A stretch of 64,000 nt of DNA, from the NCBI GenBank assembly GCA_963921795.1, contig OY997644.1, positions 2,347,254 to 2,411,253 on the forward strand. Direction: 5' to 3'. How positions within the stretch are numbered: position 1 is the first letter of the stretch; the number at the start of each line of letters is the position of its first letter. The notes beneath the pieces were generated by a model that saw only the letters and a list, made by a program, of their open reading frames with translations, made no database searches and had not been told where the DNA came from. This document shows positions 11,586-21,715 of this stretch, one piece after another. A program made the translations under genes and the position numbers. The DNA comes from Nannobrachium achirus (taxonomy: Eukaryota > Chordata > Actinopteri > Myctophiformes > Myctophidae).

Positions 11586-12064
11586 TACATCACCAATTAC
11601 CAATTGAAGGCGACCACCGCTCACTTCACATTGGGTGTGATTTTTTATTTACTGTTCATTTAATTTAATTTAAAAAAATCAGTAAGGGTCCATATTCATG
11701 CTGTCAGAGTTCAGTTAACAGTCAGGATTGTACAGTAGGACTCCTCTCACTCCTCCAGCTGTGAGAGCCTTAAAGCCAACACACCTGCTGCTATCTGCTC
11801 TCACCATAGAGCCAAAAAAACTCTAAAAAGTTAGAAGGGAAAACAACCCGTCTTCCGCAAAAAGGCTGCCTCAACCTTCGCCTCAACCTTTCACTAATAT
11901 GTCTCCCATGGGAATTAGTGGTGTCTTATTTCCCGTTCTTGTGTGGCTGGAAGTGGAAAAAGGCCTGTCTCTCCTGTCAGAGGCCTCTAAATCAGGATGA
12001 CCTAAGCCTCGGGGGCCACACAGCAGGGGGCTCAGAGGAGAGGATGAATAGCGGTGAATGGAGT

Positions 12065-12751
12065 GTTGCAGGGAAGAGTAACGGAGCCGAATTGCACAAG
12101 GGGACAGGGACGTGCTGGCCATTGGGAAAAGCGGGACAACTCCCGAACGTCCGGTTCATTCCCGGCCGGTCCAGGCCGGCCATTAGGAAAAATAAATACA
12201 AATAAAATGTCGGCCTTCGTTCCATTTTGGGGGCTGGGCGGCCAACAAAGTAAATCGTCACTGTTGGGCAGAAACCTTGTATCTCCAAGTTTCAAATTTG
12301 TAGATTTTTCCGCAAAGCAAAGCCCTGCTTCATCACAAGGCCGTAGCACGAAAGTAGTGAAAACAGCAGATCTACAAGCACACAACGCCTCGCGGTGCGA
12401 GGCATTGTGTGCTTGTAGATCTGCTTGTAGATCGGCTGCTTGTAGATCGTCTGTTTTCACTAGTTTAAATCATTTTTAAAATGATAAATGCAAAACAAAC
12501 GGTTTTGGACATACAAGGATTTCCACCCGACAACGACGAAATATAACTCATGTACAGTAATTGGCCCACTGGCTTGTCACTTGTCATGATCTGAAATGGC
12601 AAATCTTTGAGTAGCAGCAGTGCTATAGAGAGAGATCTCTCTCTATAGCGCGCAATGAGGGCCTCTCCAACTCTTTTTCCCGGGCTGAATCAGGGGCCCA
12701 GCACGTCCCTGGTTGCAGGGAAGAGTAATGGAGCCGAATTGCACAAGGGGA
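12065..12751. mobile_element. hAT-like family F (12105-12711) with nested family A, flanked by a 40-bp direct duplication
   Basis: Element ends CAGGGACGTGCTGG and CAGCACGTCCCTG. A family A element with its palindrome (12357-12463) lies inside. Instead of an 8-bp TSD, 40 bases (12065-12104) recur flush at the other end (12712-12751) with one mismatch. GCGCTATAGAGAGAG-type subterminal palindrome sits near the right end. Confidence 0.85.
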
Positions 12752-12994
12752 CATACTATAGTATAGACTGAGTTCTACTTAGTTGCGTGCGGGCGCTGTG
12801 TATCGAAAACATAGCCAATCTACAAACTCCCAACGGGTGACAGCACGGGGAGCTTGTACCGTAGCATACGTTGTGAGCTCGTAGATCTGCTATTTTTTGG
12901 CACGTGACACGGCACGCGAACCAAGCATAAATCAGACGAAAACGTGCGGTTCTGAACGGTCAACATGAGGATACTACCAGACGCTTTGACTCAC

Positions 12995-13065
12995 CTCTAC
13001 GATGTGTGAGGAGAAGCCAGCCTGAGACATCTGGAGGCCAAACGCCGTCCCGTTCTTACTGGTCC
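12995..13065 (-). CDS. itga11: itga11 exon 10
   Basis: Completes Gly, then TSKNGTAFGLQMSQAGFSSH and IVE, corresponding to the alpha-11 stretch after the I domain (FGLEMSQTGFSSH in the family). Acceptor TACCCAG, donor GTGAGT, phase 0. Too short to stand out as an open frame, but phase and sequence fit both neighbours. Confidence 0.93.
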
Positions 13066-13793
13066 CTGGGTAAACAGAAACATCAAATATGAAGCTCAGC
13101 AGAGCACCGGAAAATCTCCAACTCTCAACTCTTGGGATAATCGCTGCAAGGTTTTCAAATGACTATTTTCACGATTGAGTAATTGTTTGATACGCTTTTT
13201 GATTATCCAGTTAATCTGCGCAATTCATTTAAGCTATGAAATAATTGCAAAATTAGGTAAATAAATAAAACATGAATCACACATCTGAACCCAAACAGAT
13301 ATTTTAATAAAATTGCTTAATGTGGTTACTAAAAATGGTAACCTCGCGTCACCAGGCTTCCTCGGTGGAAAGCCTGGAGCTCGTTTACTAAATGGCAAAA
13401 GAGAAGAAGCGGCGTCGCTTTGTTTTGGTTCCCCCGTTTGTTTCCCCAATCCCTATTTAAAATGCTAGAGAAGTGTAGTCTGCGAGTCGCTGCGAGTTGG
13501 ACTAAAAGATGGATATACCAAACAAACCTTTCAAAAAATAAGCAAAACTATGCCGCAATAAGGGTTTTATTGGGTAGGTAAGAAAATGATGTCCTTGAAC
13601 ATGGACAAATGTTTTGGGTTAAAACTGATTCTGGTTTGGTATTTCCTGCGGACTACACTTTGTAGTCCGTTTTGACTACAAAATGACGTAGGACGCTATC
13701 CACTCCCGACCGGATCAAAAGTTCGAAATTGGAAGTGATCCCGGGCTACTGTATTAACTTAATCCGTTTAATTACTTCATCCACAGTGGTAGG

Positions 13794-14215
13794 TAGGGCA
13801 TTCACCAAATATTTGACTATTCGAATATCAAAGTCACTATTCGACTTTGTTCACCGAAGTCGAATATTCACTTTTTTTTTGGTTCGCCTTTAAAAATATA
13901 TATATTTCTTCATGGTTTATAAAGCTTGGCTTGATAGGAAGTCATAAGAACCCTGACAAGCACTTGGAATTGTAGGTATTACATTTAATGTGACTCGGTT
14001 CCGCAGATAAATATTGTGAAAATAGCAGATCTACATGCTCACAACACCTCGCAGCGCGAGGCGTTGTGAGCATGTAGATCGGATATTTTCACAATGTTCG
14101 CCTCTTGCTTACTTAATATTTGACAGTTTGGCCAGTCCTGTTGAATATTCGACTATTCGAATACTTTGAGGTCGAATAATTCGAATACTAAAAATCACTA
14201 TTCGTGAATGCCCTA
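13794..14215. mobile_element. hAT-like element with 8-bp TSD near itga11 exon 9
   Basis: Ends TAGGGCATTCAC and GTGAATGCCCTA; TSD GTGGTAGG is perfect (13786-13793, 14216-14223). Inner part is rich in ATTCGAATA. Around 13920-14130 it carries a family C segment with a palindrome at 14014-14096. Confidence 0.88.
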
Positions 14216-14279
14216 GTGGTAGGTTATACAAATGAGTGTGCATTTCAGGTCATAGGTGAAAATAAAGCTCTTGTGAGAC

Positions 14280-14445
14280 CTTCCAGACTGAAGATGCGTT
14301 CCCCGAGTGCGTCCACGATGTCCTTCAAAGCCGACTCATCCGTTACGTTAAAGAAGTGCTTGTCGTCCGGGTCGCTGGCGATGTACTTGATTTCATTGAG
14401 GAAGGCCTCAGGGTTGATCCCCCGGCGGTTGTAGTACCCAAGGAC
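14280..14445 (-). CDS. itga11: itga11 exon 9 (I domain C-helix and end)
   Basis: Encodes [40 protein letters not shown] and [15 protein letters not shown] plus one base. GYYNRRG is the alpha-C helix found only in collagen-binding I domains. The donor as placed is GTCTCA, poor at +3 to +6. It is chosen because it keeps phase 1 with exon 10 and the alpha-11 boundary. A hAT-like element (13794-14215) ends 57 bp beyond the donor. Confidence 0.94.
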
Positions 14446-14633
14446 CTGTGGAGTACAATAGAATATTGCCTATTTAACTGAGGATAGTTTGTTTAAACTC
14501 TTTTCTTTCTAATAGCAATGTTAGTATACTTTTAGCAATTCCTGCTGGTTGAGCTATAAATTAGACTATTGCTCCGATGCTTAAAAAAAAACCTGTGTAA
14601 TCGAGGAGTTAACAATTCTCTACCATTTGCATA

Positions 14634-14892
14634 TCGTCATTGTCGGGTGGAAACCTTGTATGTCCAAGACCGTTCGTTTTGTATTTATCATTTTAAAAAT
14701 GAACTAAACTAGTGAAAATAGCAGATCTACAAGCACACAATGCCTCACACCGCGAGGCGTTGTGTGCTTGTAGATCGGCTGTTTTCACTACTTTTGTGCG
14801 ACAGCCTTGTGTGATGAAGCAGGGCTTTACTTGGTGAACAAAAGTACAAATTTGAAACTTGGAGATACGAGGTTTCTGCCCGACAGTGACGA
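14634..14892. mobile_element. Family A TA-flanked MITE, full length
   Basis: TA at 14632-14633 and 14893-14894 flank TCGTCATTGTCGGG ... CCCGACAGTGACGA. Terminal inverted repeats are about 33 bp and imperfect. Contains the palindrome at 14709-14790. TA target and short length suggest a Tc1/mariner-like MITE, but no transposase source is visible. Confidence 0.87.
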
Positions 14893-15420
14893 TATCCTGC
14901 GCTGCCCTCAGATCCAGAGTTCGGGCCTCTAGGTGGCCCTCACACCGTCGATCCCACCAATAGTCTGAGTCATAGTGTCGGCTTTGTCATAGTACCCATT
15001 GTACTCGTCTTTGTCCCTTTCATGCCCACATGGAGTCATTAGTATATGCCCATACCCTGCATGGCGTGCCAATATATCGACATATTGGTTGGATCGGCGG
15101 TTCTGGACAACTGGATCTCCATATATCCTATATGGGCATATCAGGTTTGTTTATGGTTGTGTGTGAGTCATAGTAACATGACAATATATGGGTGTTTTGG
15201 GTATGTTTATGGCCATATGTCTGAGTCAGAGGTTATGTTTATGTCCTCCCAGTAGTCAATAATTTAATATAGGATTAGTAATTCGCTCCTGCTCCTGCTG
15301 TTTCAGCTCAACTCTGATGCTACTTCATTCATGCTTCATTCAGTAATTGTGCTTTAACCCTGTGTGGTAAATACATGGGAAACTGAGAGCCATAATCCAG
15401 GAGAAACTGTAGGTTTAATA

Positions 15421-15674
15421 TCGCCAGTGTCGGGCAGAAACCTTGTATCTCCAAGTTTCAAATGTGTACATTTCTTCGCAAAGTAAAGCACTGCTTCATC
15501 ATCATCATACAAGGCCAAAGTAGTGAAAACAGCCGATCTACAAGCACACAACGCCTCGCACCGCGAGGCGTTGTGTGCTTGTAGATCGTCTGTTTTCACT
15601 AGTTTAAACCCTTTTAAAAATGATAAATACAAAACAAACAGTTTTGGACATACAAGGTTTCCACCCGACAACGA
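15421..15674. mobile_element. Family A MITE abutting the itga11 exon 8 donor
   Basis: TA at 15419-15420 and 15675-15676 flank the element, in opposite orientation to the copy at 14634-14892. Palindrome at 15524-15602. Its right end lies seven bases from the donor of exon 8. Confidence 0.9.
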
Positions 15675-15683
15675 TATACTCAC

Positions 15684-15828
15684 AGCAATGGCGTAGCGGG
15701 TGATGCCTTCCTTCTCGCTGTCCTCGATTGCCTGCTGCAGGTCTGGGCTGTCGTGTGACTCTCCGTCCGTTATCACAATCATCACCTTCTTGGCGCCTCG
15801 CCGACCTCCTTGCTTGAACCCCTCTGAG
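15684..15828 (-). CDS. itga11: itga11 exon 8 (I domain, MIDAS Asp)
   Basis: Completes Arg, then SEGFKQGGRRGAKKVMIVIT, DGESHDSPDLQQAIEDSEKE and GITRYAIA. ITDGESHD carries the third MIDAS residue. The donor is consensus GTGAGT, but only seven intron bases follow before a 254-bp TA-flanked transposon (15421-15674), so bases just beyond the donor were replaced by transposon sequence. Confidence 0.97.
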
Positions 15829-15948
15829 CTGTGGCAACATGTGTAGTTGTTTGTTTATCATCCGTGCAGATGACGAAACGTAATTGGTTGCAGAAGGCAG
15901 ATGGCAGATGCTGTGAAGTCCATTAAGGAGGAGAACCGTTTCCGCAGA

Positions 15949-16957
15949 TGTGTTGCACGTAGAATGCTGTACCGTGCAATGTTAATGCAGGTGTTTTGTA
16001 TAGAATGCTGTACCGTGCAATGTTAATGCAGGTGTTTTGTATAGAATGCTGTACCGTGCAATGTTAATGCAGGTGTTTTGTATAGAACGCTGTACCGTGC
16101 AATGTTAATGCAGGTGTTTTGTATAGAATGCTGTACCGTGCAATGTTAATGCAGGTGTTTTGTATAGAATGCTGTACCGTGCAATGTTAATGCAGGTGTT
16201 TTGTATAGAATGCTGTACCGTGCAATGTTAATGCAGGTGTTTTGTATAGAATGCTGTACCGTGCAATGTTAATGCAGGTGTTTTGTATAGAATGCTTGTA
16301 CCGTGCAATGTTAATGCATGGTGTTTTGTATAGAATGCTGTACCGTGCAATGTTAATGCAGGTGTTTTGTGTAGAATGCTGTAACGTGCAATGTTAATGC
16401 AGGTGTTTTGTATAGAATGCTGTACCGTGCAATGTTAATGCAGGTGTTTTGTATAGAATGCTTGTACCGTGCAATGTTAATGCATGGTGTTTTGTATAGA
16501 ATGCTGTACCGTGCAATGTTAATGCAGGTGTTTTGTGTAGAATGCTGTACCGTGCAATGTTAATGCAGGTGTTTTGTATAGAATGCTGTACCGTGCAATG
16601 TTAATGCAGGTGTTTTGTATAGAATGCTGTACCGTGCAATGTTAATGCAGGTGTTTTGTATAGAATGCTTGTACCGTGCAATGTTAATGCATGGTGTTTT
16701 GTATAGAATGCTGTACCGTGCAATGTTAATGCAGGTGTTTTGTGTAGAATGCTGTACCGTGCAATGTTAATGCATGGTGTTTTGTATAGAATGCTGTACC
16801 GTGCAATGTTAATGCAGGTGTTTTGTGTAGAATGCTTGTACCGTGCAATGTTAATGCAGGTGTTTTGTGTAGAATGCTTGTACCGTGCAATGTTAATGCA
16901 GGTGTTTTGCGTAGAATGCTGTACCGTCCAATGCTAATGCAAATGTGTTGCAGAGAA
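15949..16957. repeat. 41-bp minisatellite derived from the itga11 exon 7 donor junction
   Basis: About 24 units of GAATGCTGTACCGTGCAATG then TTAATGCAGGTGTTTTGTAT A. On the gene strand each unit contains GCATTAACATTGCACG followed by GTACAGC, identical to the end of exon 7 plus its donor. Variants include an extra T (GCTTGTACC) and GTGTAGAATG. Confidence 0.95.
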
Positions 16958-17363
16958 CAGTGGTTCTCAACCTGTGGGTCGGGACCCCCAGGGGGGTCCC
17001 CAAATTATTTTGGGGGGTCCCCAGATGATTAGCTTAATGTGCAACATTAAACAACAACAGTAAACAAGCCAACATAAAGTTTAAGTGTATAGAGGGTATC
17101 TGCACATTTTTAAAGTGACAATTTAAGGACTTTTTAATACCTCTAAATTGACAAATTAAACATTGGCCAAATTGTCAATTATTAGAGGCAGGAATCGTGA
17201 AAATAGCCGATCAACATGCTCACAACGCAGGCGTTGTGAGCATGTAGATCTGCTATTTTCACAATAGAACCGTGTTATACAAAATGTAATGCCTCAACTC
17301 TTGTCCCCAGATAAAAAAATAATTATTTGGGGGGTCGCGGCCTGAAAAGGTTGAGAACCACTG
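16958..17363. mobile_element. hAT-like family C inserted in the minisatellite
   Basis: Ends CAGTGGTTCTCAACCTG and GGTTGAGAACCACTG. TSD GCAGAGAA/GCATAGAA (one mismatch) is minisatellite sequence. Palindrome at 17197-17263 has stem ACATGCTCACAACGC, the CATGC variant. Confidence 0.9.
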
Positions 17364-17518
17364 GCATAGAATGCTGTACAACGCAATGTTAATGCAAATG
17401 TGTTGCATAGAATGCTGTACCGTGCAACGTGAATGCAAATGTGTTGCATAGAATGCTGTACCGTGCAACGTGAATGCAAATGTGTTGCATAGAATGCTGT
17501 ACCGTGCAATGTTAATGC
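17364..17518. repeat. Minisatellite units adjoining exon 7
   Basis: Four 41-bp steps at 17369, 17410, 17451 and 17492. The last one contains the true exon 7/intron 7 boundary at 17503/17502. The intron part here reads AAATGTGTTGCAT rather than GGTGTTTTGTAT. Confidence 0.93.
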
Positions 17519-17651
17519 CAAGAGCCGTGTTGGTCTCCTCTCCTCCTCGCTGGTCGATGCTGCGTGCTCTCTTCACCACTTCCTCCACTGATTTATAATC
17601 ACTGAGTTGGAACTCATGGACCACCTTCTCGCCATACTGGACGACCCCAAC
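17503..17651 (-). CDS. itga11: itga11 exon 7 (I domain, MIDAS Thr); its 3' end seeds a minisatellite
   Basis: Encodes [40 protein letters not shown] and NTALGINIA plus two bases of an Arg codon. The Thr in ETNTALG is in the usual place for the second MIDAS loop. The donor GTACAG is weak, with a poor match at +4 and +5. The last 18 exon bases, this donor and the following intron bases make up the 41-bp unit of the minisatellite downstream. The frame stays open past the donor into the repeats, so a missed donor would give a read-through peptide. Confidence 0.95.
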
Positions 17652-18154
17652 CTGAAGAATGAAACATCAAGACACTAATAATGATGGCACTACAATATCA
17701 CACGCACTCTGTTAAAGGATAACTTTAGTTTTTTACAACAAGGGTTTATATTTTAGATTGTAATTAAAGAATAAGAAAAGTGTTAAAATTATTTCATTTA
17801 CTTCTTTCTATTGTTTTACAACGCAACCTTTCATGGTTCGATGAGACTTATGGGTGCTAGAAGTGTTACTGTAAATAGCAATAAAGAAACTGCTGGCTTA
17901 TTGTGTCTAAAAAGACATATTTTAGCCACTTGTATGCATGCCCCCAATGCGTACACATGCCATTTTGCACGGTAAACACGATAAAACAATAGAATGAAGC
18001 AAATGAAAACATTTTAACACTCACTTTTTTCAAGACATATTTCAAAAGATATTTTTTAATAGCCTACATATTCTTTAAATAATGTCATACATTTTAAAAC
18101 AAACAGACAGATCTAAGAATTTCCATAAATAAAAATAATAATAATTGAGAAGTA

Positions 18155-18260
18155 GTGAAAACGACCGATCTACAAGCTTGCAACGAGGCTTGAAGCAACG
18201 TGTTGTGTGCTTTTAGATCTGCTTTTTACTAGTTTGGGTCCCGGGGCAAACATCTAATCT
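18155..18260. repeat. Isolated palindrome copy with degraded flanks
   Basis: GTGAAAACGACCGATCTACA and TTTTAGATCTGCTTTTTACT pair imperfectly. Followed by GGAACCACTG, a hAT-like end, so it may be the remnant of a host element. Confidence 0.5.
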
Positions 18261-18439
18261 CTCTTTTGGGAACCACTGTTAACCATAAAGTTATATTAAA
18301 GTACACTTTCGAGCTCCATAGTAAGTATTAACTTACACCGCATGTGAATAAATAATGTATTGAATCATTTCCGTTTAGTATTCAGCAGTACATCTATTCC
18401 TTCTGAATGCAATCGAGACCTCCATCTTTACACACTAAC

Positions 18440-18567
18440 CTGTATCTGACCTGGTCCAATGTAGAACTTCTGCAGAATGTTGATGAGAAAAGCCTGGACT
18501 TCATACCAAGGATAGATAGAGTTGGAACCGTCCAGAACAATCACTATGTCCATGTAGGTCTCACACC
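18440..18567 (-). CDS. itga11: itga11 exon 6 (start of the I domain, MIDAS DxSxS)
   Basis: Completes an Arg codon, then [20 protein letters not shown] and [20 protein letters not shown], ending IQ. DGSNS is the DxSxS metal-ion-dependent adhesion site loop that coordinates Mg2+ for collagen binding. Acceptor is CCCCAG after a run of C, donor GTTAGT, phase 0. The continuation in exon 7 is VGVVQYGE, as expected. Confidence 0.97.
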
Positions 18568-18689
18568 CTGGGGGGACATTTACAAGACACAACCGGTGTT
18601 GATCATCACATTCTTTACAAATAAAGCTTAACAATAATTGTTTTACTCTTTCCAAGTAAAATGAGTACTGAGGATTTGACTGTGTACGT

Positions 18690-19118
18690 CAGGGTTCCCC
18701 AATAGGCGGCCCCTGCTACTGTCTGACCCCCACCAACCCCAGTAATAATGGTGGTATAAGAGCAGCAACAACACTAGTATATCGTCGTGGTCGGGTGGAA
18801 ACCTTGTATCTCCAAATTTGTACGTTCTTTCGCAAAGTAAAGCCCTGCTTCATCATACAAGGCTGTCGCACAAAAGTAGTGAAAACAGCAGATCTACAAG
18901 CACAAGATCAGCTGTTTTCACCAATTTAAATCATTTTTTAAATGATAAATGCAAAACAAACGGTTTTGGACATACAAGATTTTCACCCGACAACGACGAT
19001 ATCTGAACTGTCGCTGGAGTAGCAGGAACGCCACCGTCGCCCCCTTCAATGTTGTGGCCCTCAGCTTGGTACCCTAGACATAATTCGGCCCTCGGGGAAA
19101 ACTAATTGGGGAACCCTG
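18690..19118. mobile_element. hAT-like family E with nested family A
   Basis: Ends CAGGGTTCCCCAAT and GGGGAACCCTG; TSD GTGTACGT is perfect (18682-18689, 19119-19126). Family A lies inside at about 18783-18995, with a shortened palindrome at 18878-18922. Confidence 0.9.
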
Positions 19119-19212
19119 GTGTACGTACTTGTGAAAAGAGACATTCAGAAATGAGGAAGAAAACTCCAAATTATAATTCCATGAGTCAAGCAGGACATAA
19201 ACGTAACCTTAC

Positions 19213-19327
19213 TCTGGAAGGCTGGAGCAATGGTTCTGGAGAACTTAAAGCTGGCATTGACTCTGGAACAGATCCCAGTGCTGTAATATGAGCTGCCACA
19301 CTCATACGACCACAGTGGCCCGCAGGC
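19213..19327 (-). CDS. itga11: itga11 exon 5
   Basis: Encodes ACGPLWSYECGSSYYSTGIC then SRVNASFKFSRTIAPAFQ plus one base. The paired cysteines and SSYYSTGICSRVN are typical of the segment just before the I domain in collagen-binding integrins. Donor is GTAAGG. A hAT-like element with a perfect 8-bp TSD ends 87 bp beyond this donor (element 18690-19118). Confidence 0.96.
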
Positions 19328-19679
19328 CTGCAACATAAAGACAAAAAGCATTTACACCAGAAACACCATTCACCAGATTTACATGGTGGCCATTCAACTC
19401 CCATGTCAAAACGTCTGCCATGTGAATACGGTCAGTGGCCAACAGTACTCATAGCATGTACAGCACCATTAGTGGGTCAGGAGCCATTTGTGGGTCACGG
19501 ACCAATGTTTATGAGTCACGACTCGTGTAAATATCCCATTTTATTGTCCTACATTTTAAAATATATATATACCGTATATCAAAAGAGTTTTTTATATTTA
19601 AAAAATAATAAATGTATACACTTTAAAACAAACAAACAAAAGGTTTGGGAAGGTTTGGGAAACACTGCTTGTACAGAGT

Positions 19680-19980
19680 CGGTACCGCGGTGAAGAGCTA
19701 TCCACCGTGGTGTAGTCTTTTTGAGTCATAAAACTACAACGTTACGTCATTACTCACGGTGAAGAGCTTTCCACCGCAAGTCCCGACACATCTCTCTGTT
19801 TTTACTTTCAGACAGATAGGCTCTTCACCCCGTTCACTGATTGGTCGATCTAGACCAGTCAGTCACGGTGAGGACTTCACCGTGACTGACTATGATAGCC
19901 TCCACTTATTTTCTCACTTTAGGTGGATAGCTTCACACCTACAATTTGCAGTGAATAGCTCTTCACCCTGGACTCTGATA
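19680..19980. repeat. Repeated GAAGAGCT/CACGGTGA motifs with a 15-bp hairpin
   Basis: Several direct and inverted copies of GTGAAGAGCT(A/T)TCCACCG. At 19857-19891 a perfect hairpin AGTCAGTCACGGTGA / TCACCGTGACTGACT has a 5-base loop. Identity unknown. Confidence 0.5.
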
Positions 19981-20193
19981 GAGGCTTTACTGTATATCTG
20001 TGAATTCCCTAAAGGCATAAGTTCATGATCAAAAAGAACTTCCAATGGATGTTAGTATACAGTATGAGGAATGGTGGAATAAGTCATATGAACAGATGTT
20101 GGCAAGAGTAAATAATAATGAAGGGGACAAACGGGAATGGGCATTTTATGCTTATAGCATAAGCAGGACACAGTGATCATGATAGGGTATGGG

Positions 20194-20766
20194 CAGGGAC
20201 GTGCTGGGCGCCTGATTCAGCCCGGGAAAAAGAGTTGGAGAGGCCCTCATTGCGTGCTATAGAGAGAGATCTCTTTCTATAGCGCTGCTGATACTCAAAG
20301 ATTTGCCATTTCAGATCATGACAAGTGACAAGCCAGTGGGCCAATTACTGTACATGAGTTATATTTCGTCGTTGTCGGGTGGAAACCTTGTATGTCCAAA
20401 ACCGTTTGTTTTGTATTTATCATTTTAAAAATGATTTAAACTAGTGAAAACAGCCAATCTACAAGCACACAATGCCTCGCACCGCGGTCCGCGAGGCGTT
20501 GTGTGCTTGTAGATCTGCTGTTTTCACTACTTTTGTCGGCCTTATATGATGAAGCAGGGCTTTGCTTTGCGAAAAAATGTATACATTTGAAACTTGGAGA
20601 TACGAGGTTTCTGCCCGACAGTGACGATGGGGGCCGCCCAGCCCCCAAAATGGAACGAAGGCCGACATTTTTTATTTATTTTTCCTAATGACCGGCCTGG
20701 ACCGGCCGGGAATGAACCGGCCGTTCGGGAGTTGTCCCGCTTTTCCCAATGGCCAGCACGTCCCTG
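20194..20766. mobile_element. hAT-like family F with nested family A, 8-bp TSD
   Basis: Ends CAGGGACGTGCTGG and GCACGTCCCTG; TSD GGTATGGG is perfect (20186-20193, 20767-20774). Palindrome at 20444-20531. Confidence 0.9.
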
Positions 20767-21053
20767 GGTATGGGTGTGACTAGATGTTCTGTGACATTAC
20801 CTTTGCTTGTTTATTGTTTATGTAAGTACCATGTGCCAGACGATGTGTGTTTGTGATGTCTTTGTGCTCAAGACTGAAAGAAATAAAAACTTTAATTACA
20901 AAAAGGAATGGTGGCATGAAACGACCATCCTGTGGTGTTTGGGTTTTATACAGCATGACTATTCCATTAAACATGTCCTCTGACATTCACAAACTTATAG
21001 GGATTTAAGTGGATCTTTATATTATGTTATGAACCTATGTCCACAGGTCTCAC

Positions 21054-21145
21054 CACGAAGCTGTTGTCTTTGGGGTTGGATGTGAGAGTCATTCCCAGCC
21101 TCATCTTGTCCTTTCGCTCAGAGACATTCGTCAGAGATATCCTTC
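21054..21145 (-). CDS. itga11: itga11 exon 4
   Basis: Encodes GRISLTNVSERKDKMRLGMT then LTSNPKDNSFV, closely matching alpha-11 (VSERKD, MRLG, NPKDNSF). The acceptor is CTCAAG, which has A at the -3 position instead of the usual pyrimidine. The donor GTGAGA is phase 0. The exon is followed 39 bases after its donor by an ACATAGG stretch with nothing notable, and a hAT-like element lies 94 bp upstream. Confidence 0.95.
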
Positions 21146-21238
21146 CTTGAGGAAAACATAATCTTAGTGAAAAGGTGATGGCATTGTGCAATATGTCATT
21201 TCTGTGCAAAACTGGCAGAATTCTTTTACATATTATAT

Positions 21239-21715
21239 CAGGGTTCCCCAATAGGCGGCCCGCGGGCCATTTGTGGCCTGCGGGGGGCTACCGTCTGGCC
21301 CCCACCAACCCCAGTAATAATGGTGGTATAAGAGCAGCAACAACACTAGTATATCGTCGTTGTCAGGTGGAAATCTCGTATCTCCAAATGTGTACGTTCT
21401 TTCGCAAATCATACGGTGCCGTGCTGCGAGCTTGTAGATCTGCTATACAAGGCCGTCGCACTGCTATACAACGCCTCGCGGTGCGAGGCGTTGTGTGCTT
21501 GTAGATCGGCTGTTTTCACTAGTTTAAATATTTTTTTAAATAATAAATGCAAAACGAACGGTTTGGACATACAAGATTTTCACCCGACAACGACGATATC
21601 TGAACTGTCGCTGGAGTAGCGGGAACGCCACCGTCGCCCCCTGCAATGTTGTGGCCCTCAGCTTGGTACCCTAGACATAATTCGGCCCTTGGGGAAAACT
21701 AATCGGGGTACCCTG
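21239..21715. mobile_element. hAT-like family E with nested family A (rearranged palindrome)
   Basis: Same ends as 18690-19118. The nested palindrome (21414-21520) is scrambled: a GAGCTTGTAGATCTGC arm of the CAAGCTC type lies beside an ACAACGCCTCGCGG stem of the CAAGCACAC type. TSD not detectable. Confidence 0.8.

Noticed and set aside
12032-12479. 140-codon open frames on both strands
   Set aside because: Lie within hAT-like family F plus nested family A and recur with each copy (20459, 38736, 63754); no protein family resemblance.
15949-16957. CRISPR-like regular array
   Set aside because: Units are contiguous 41-bp copies with no unique spacers, in a vertebrate intron.
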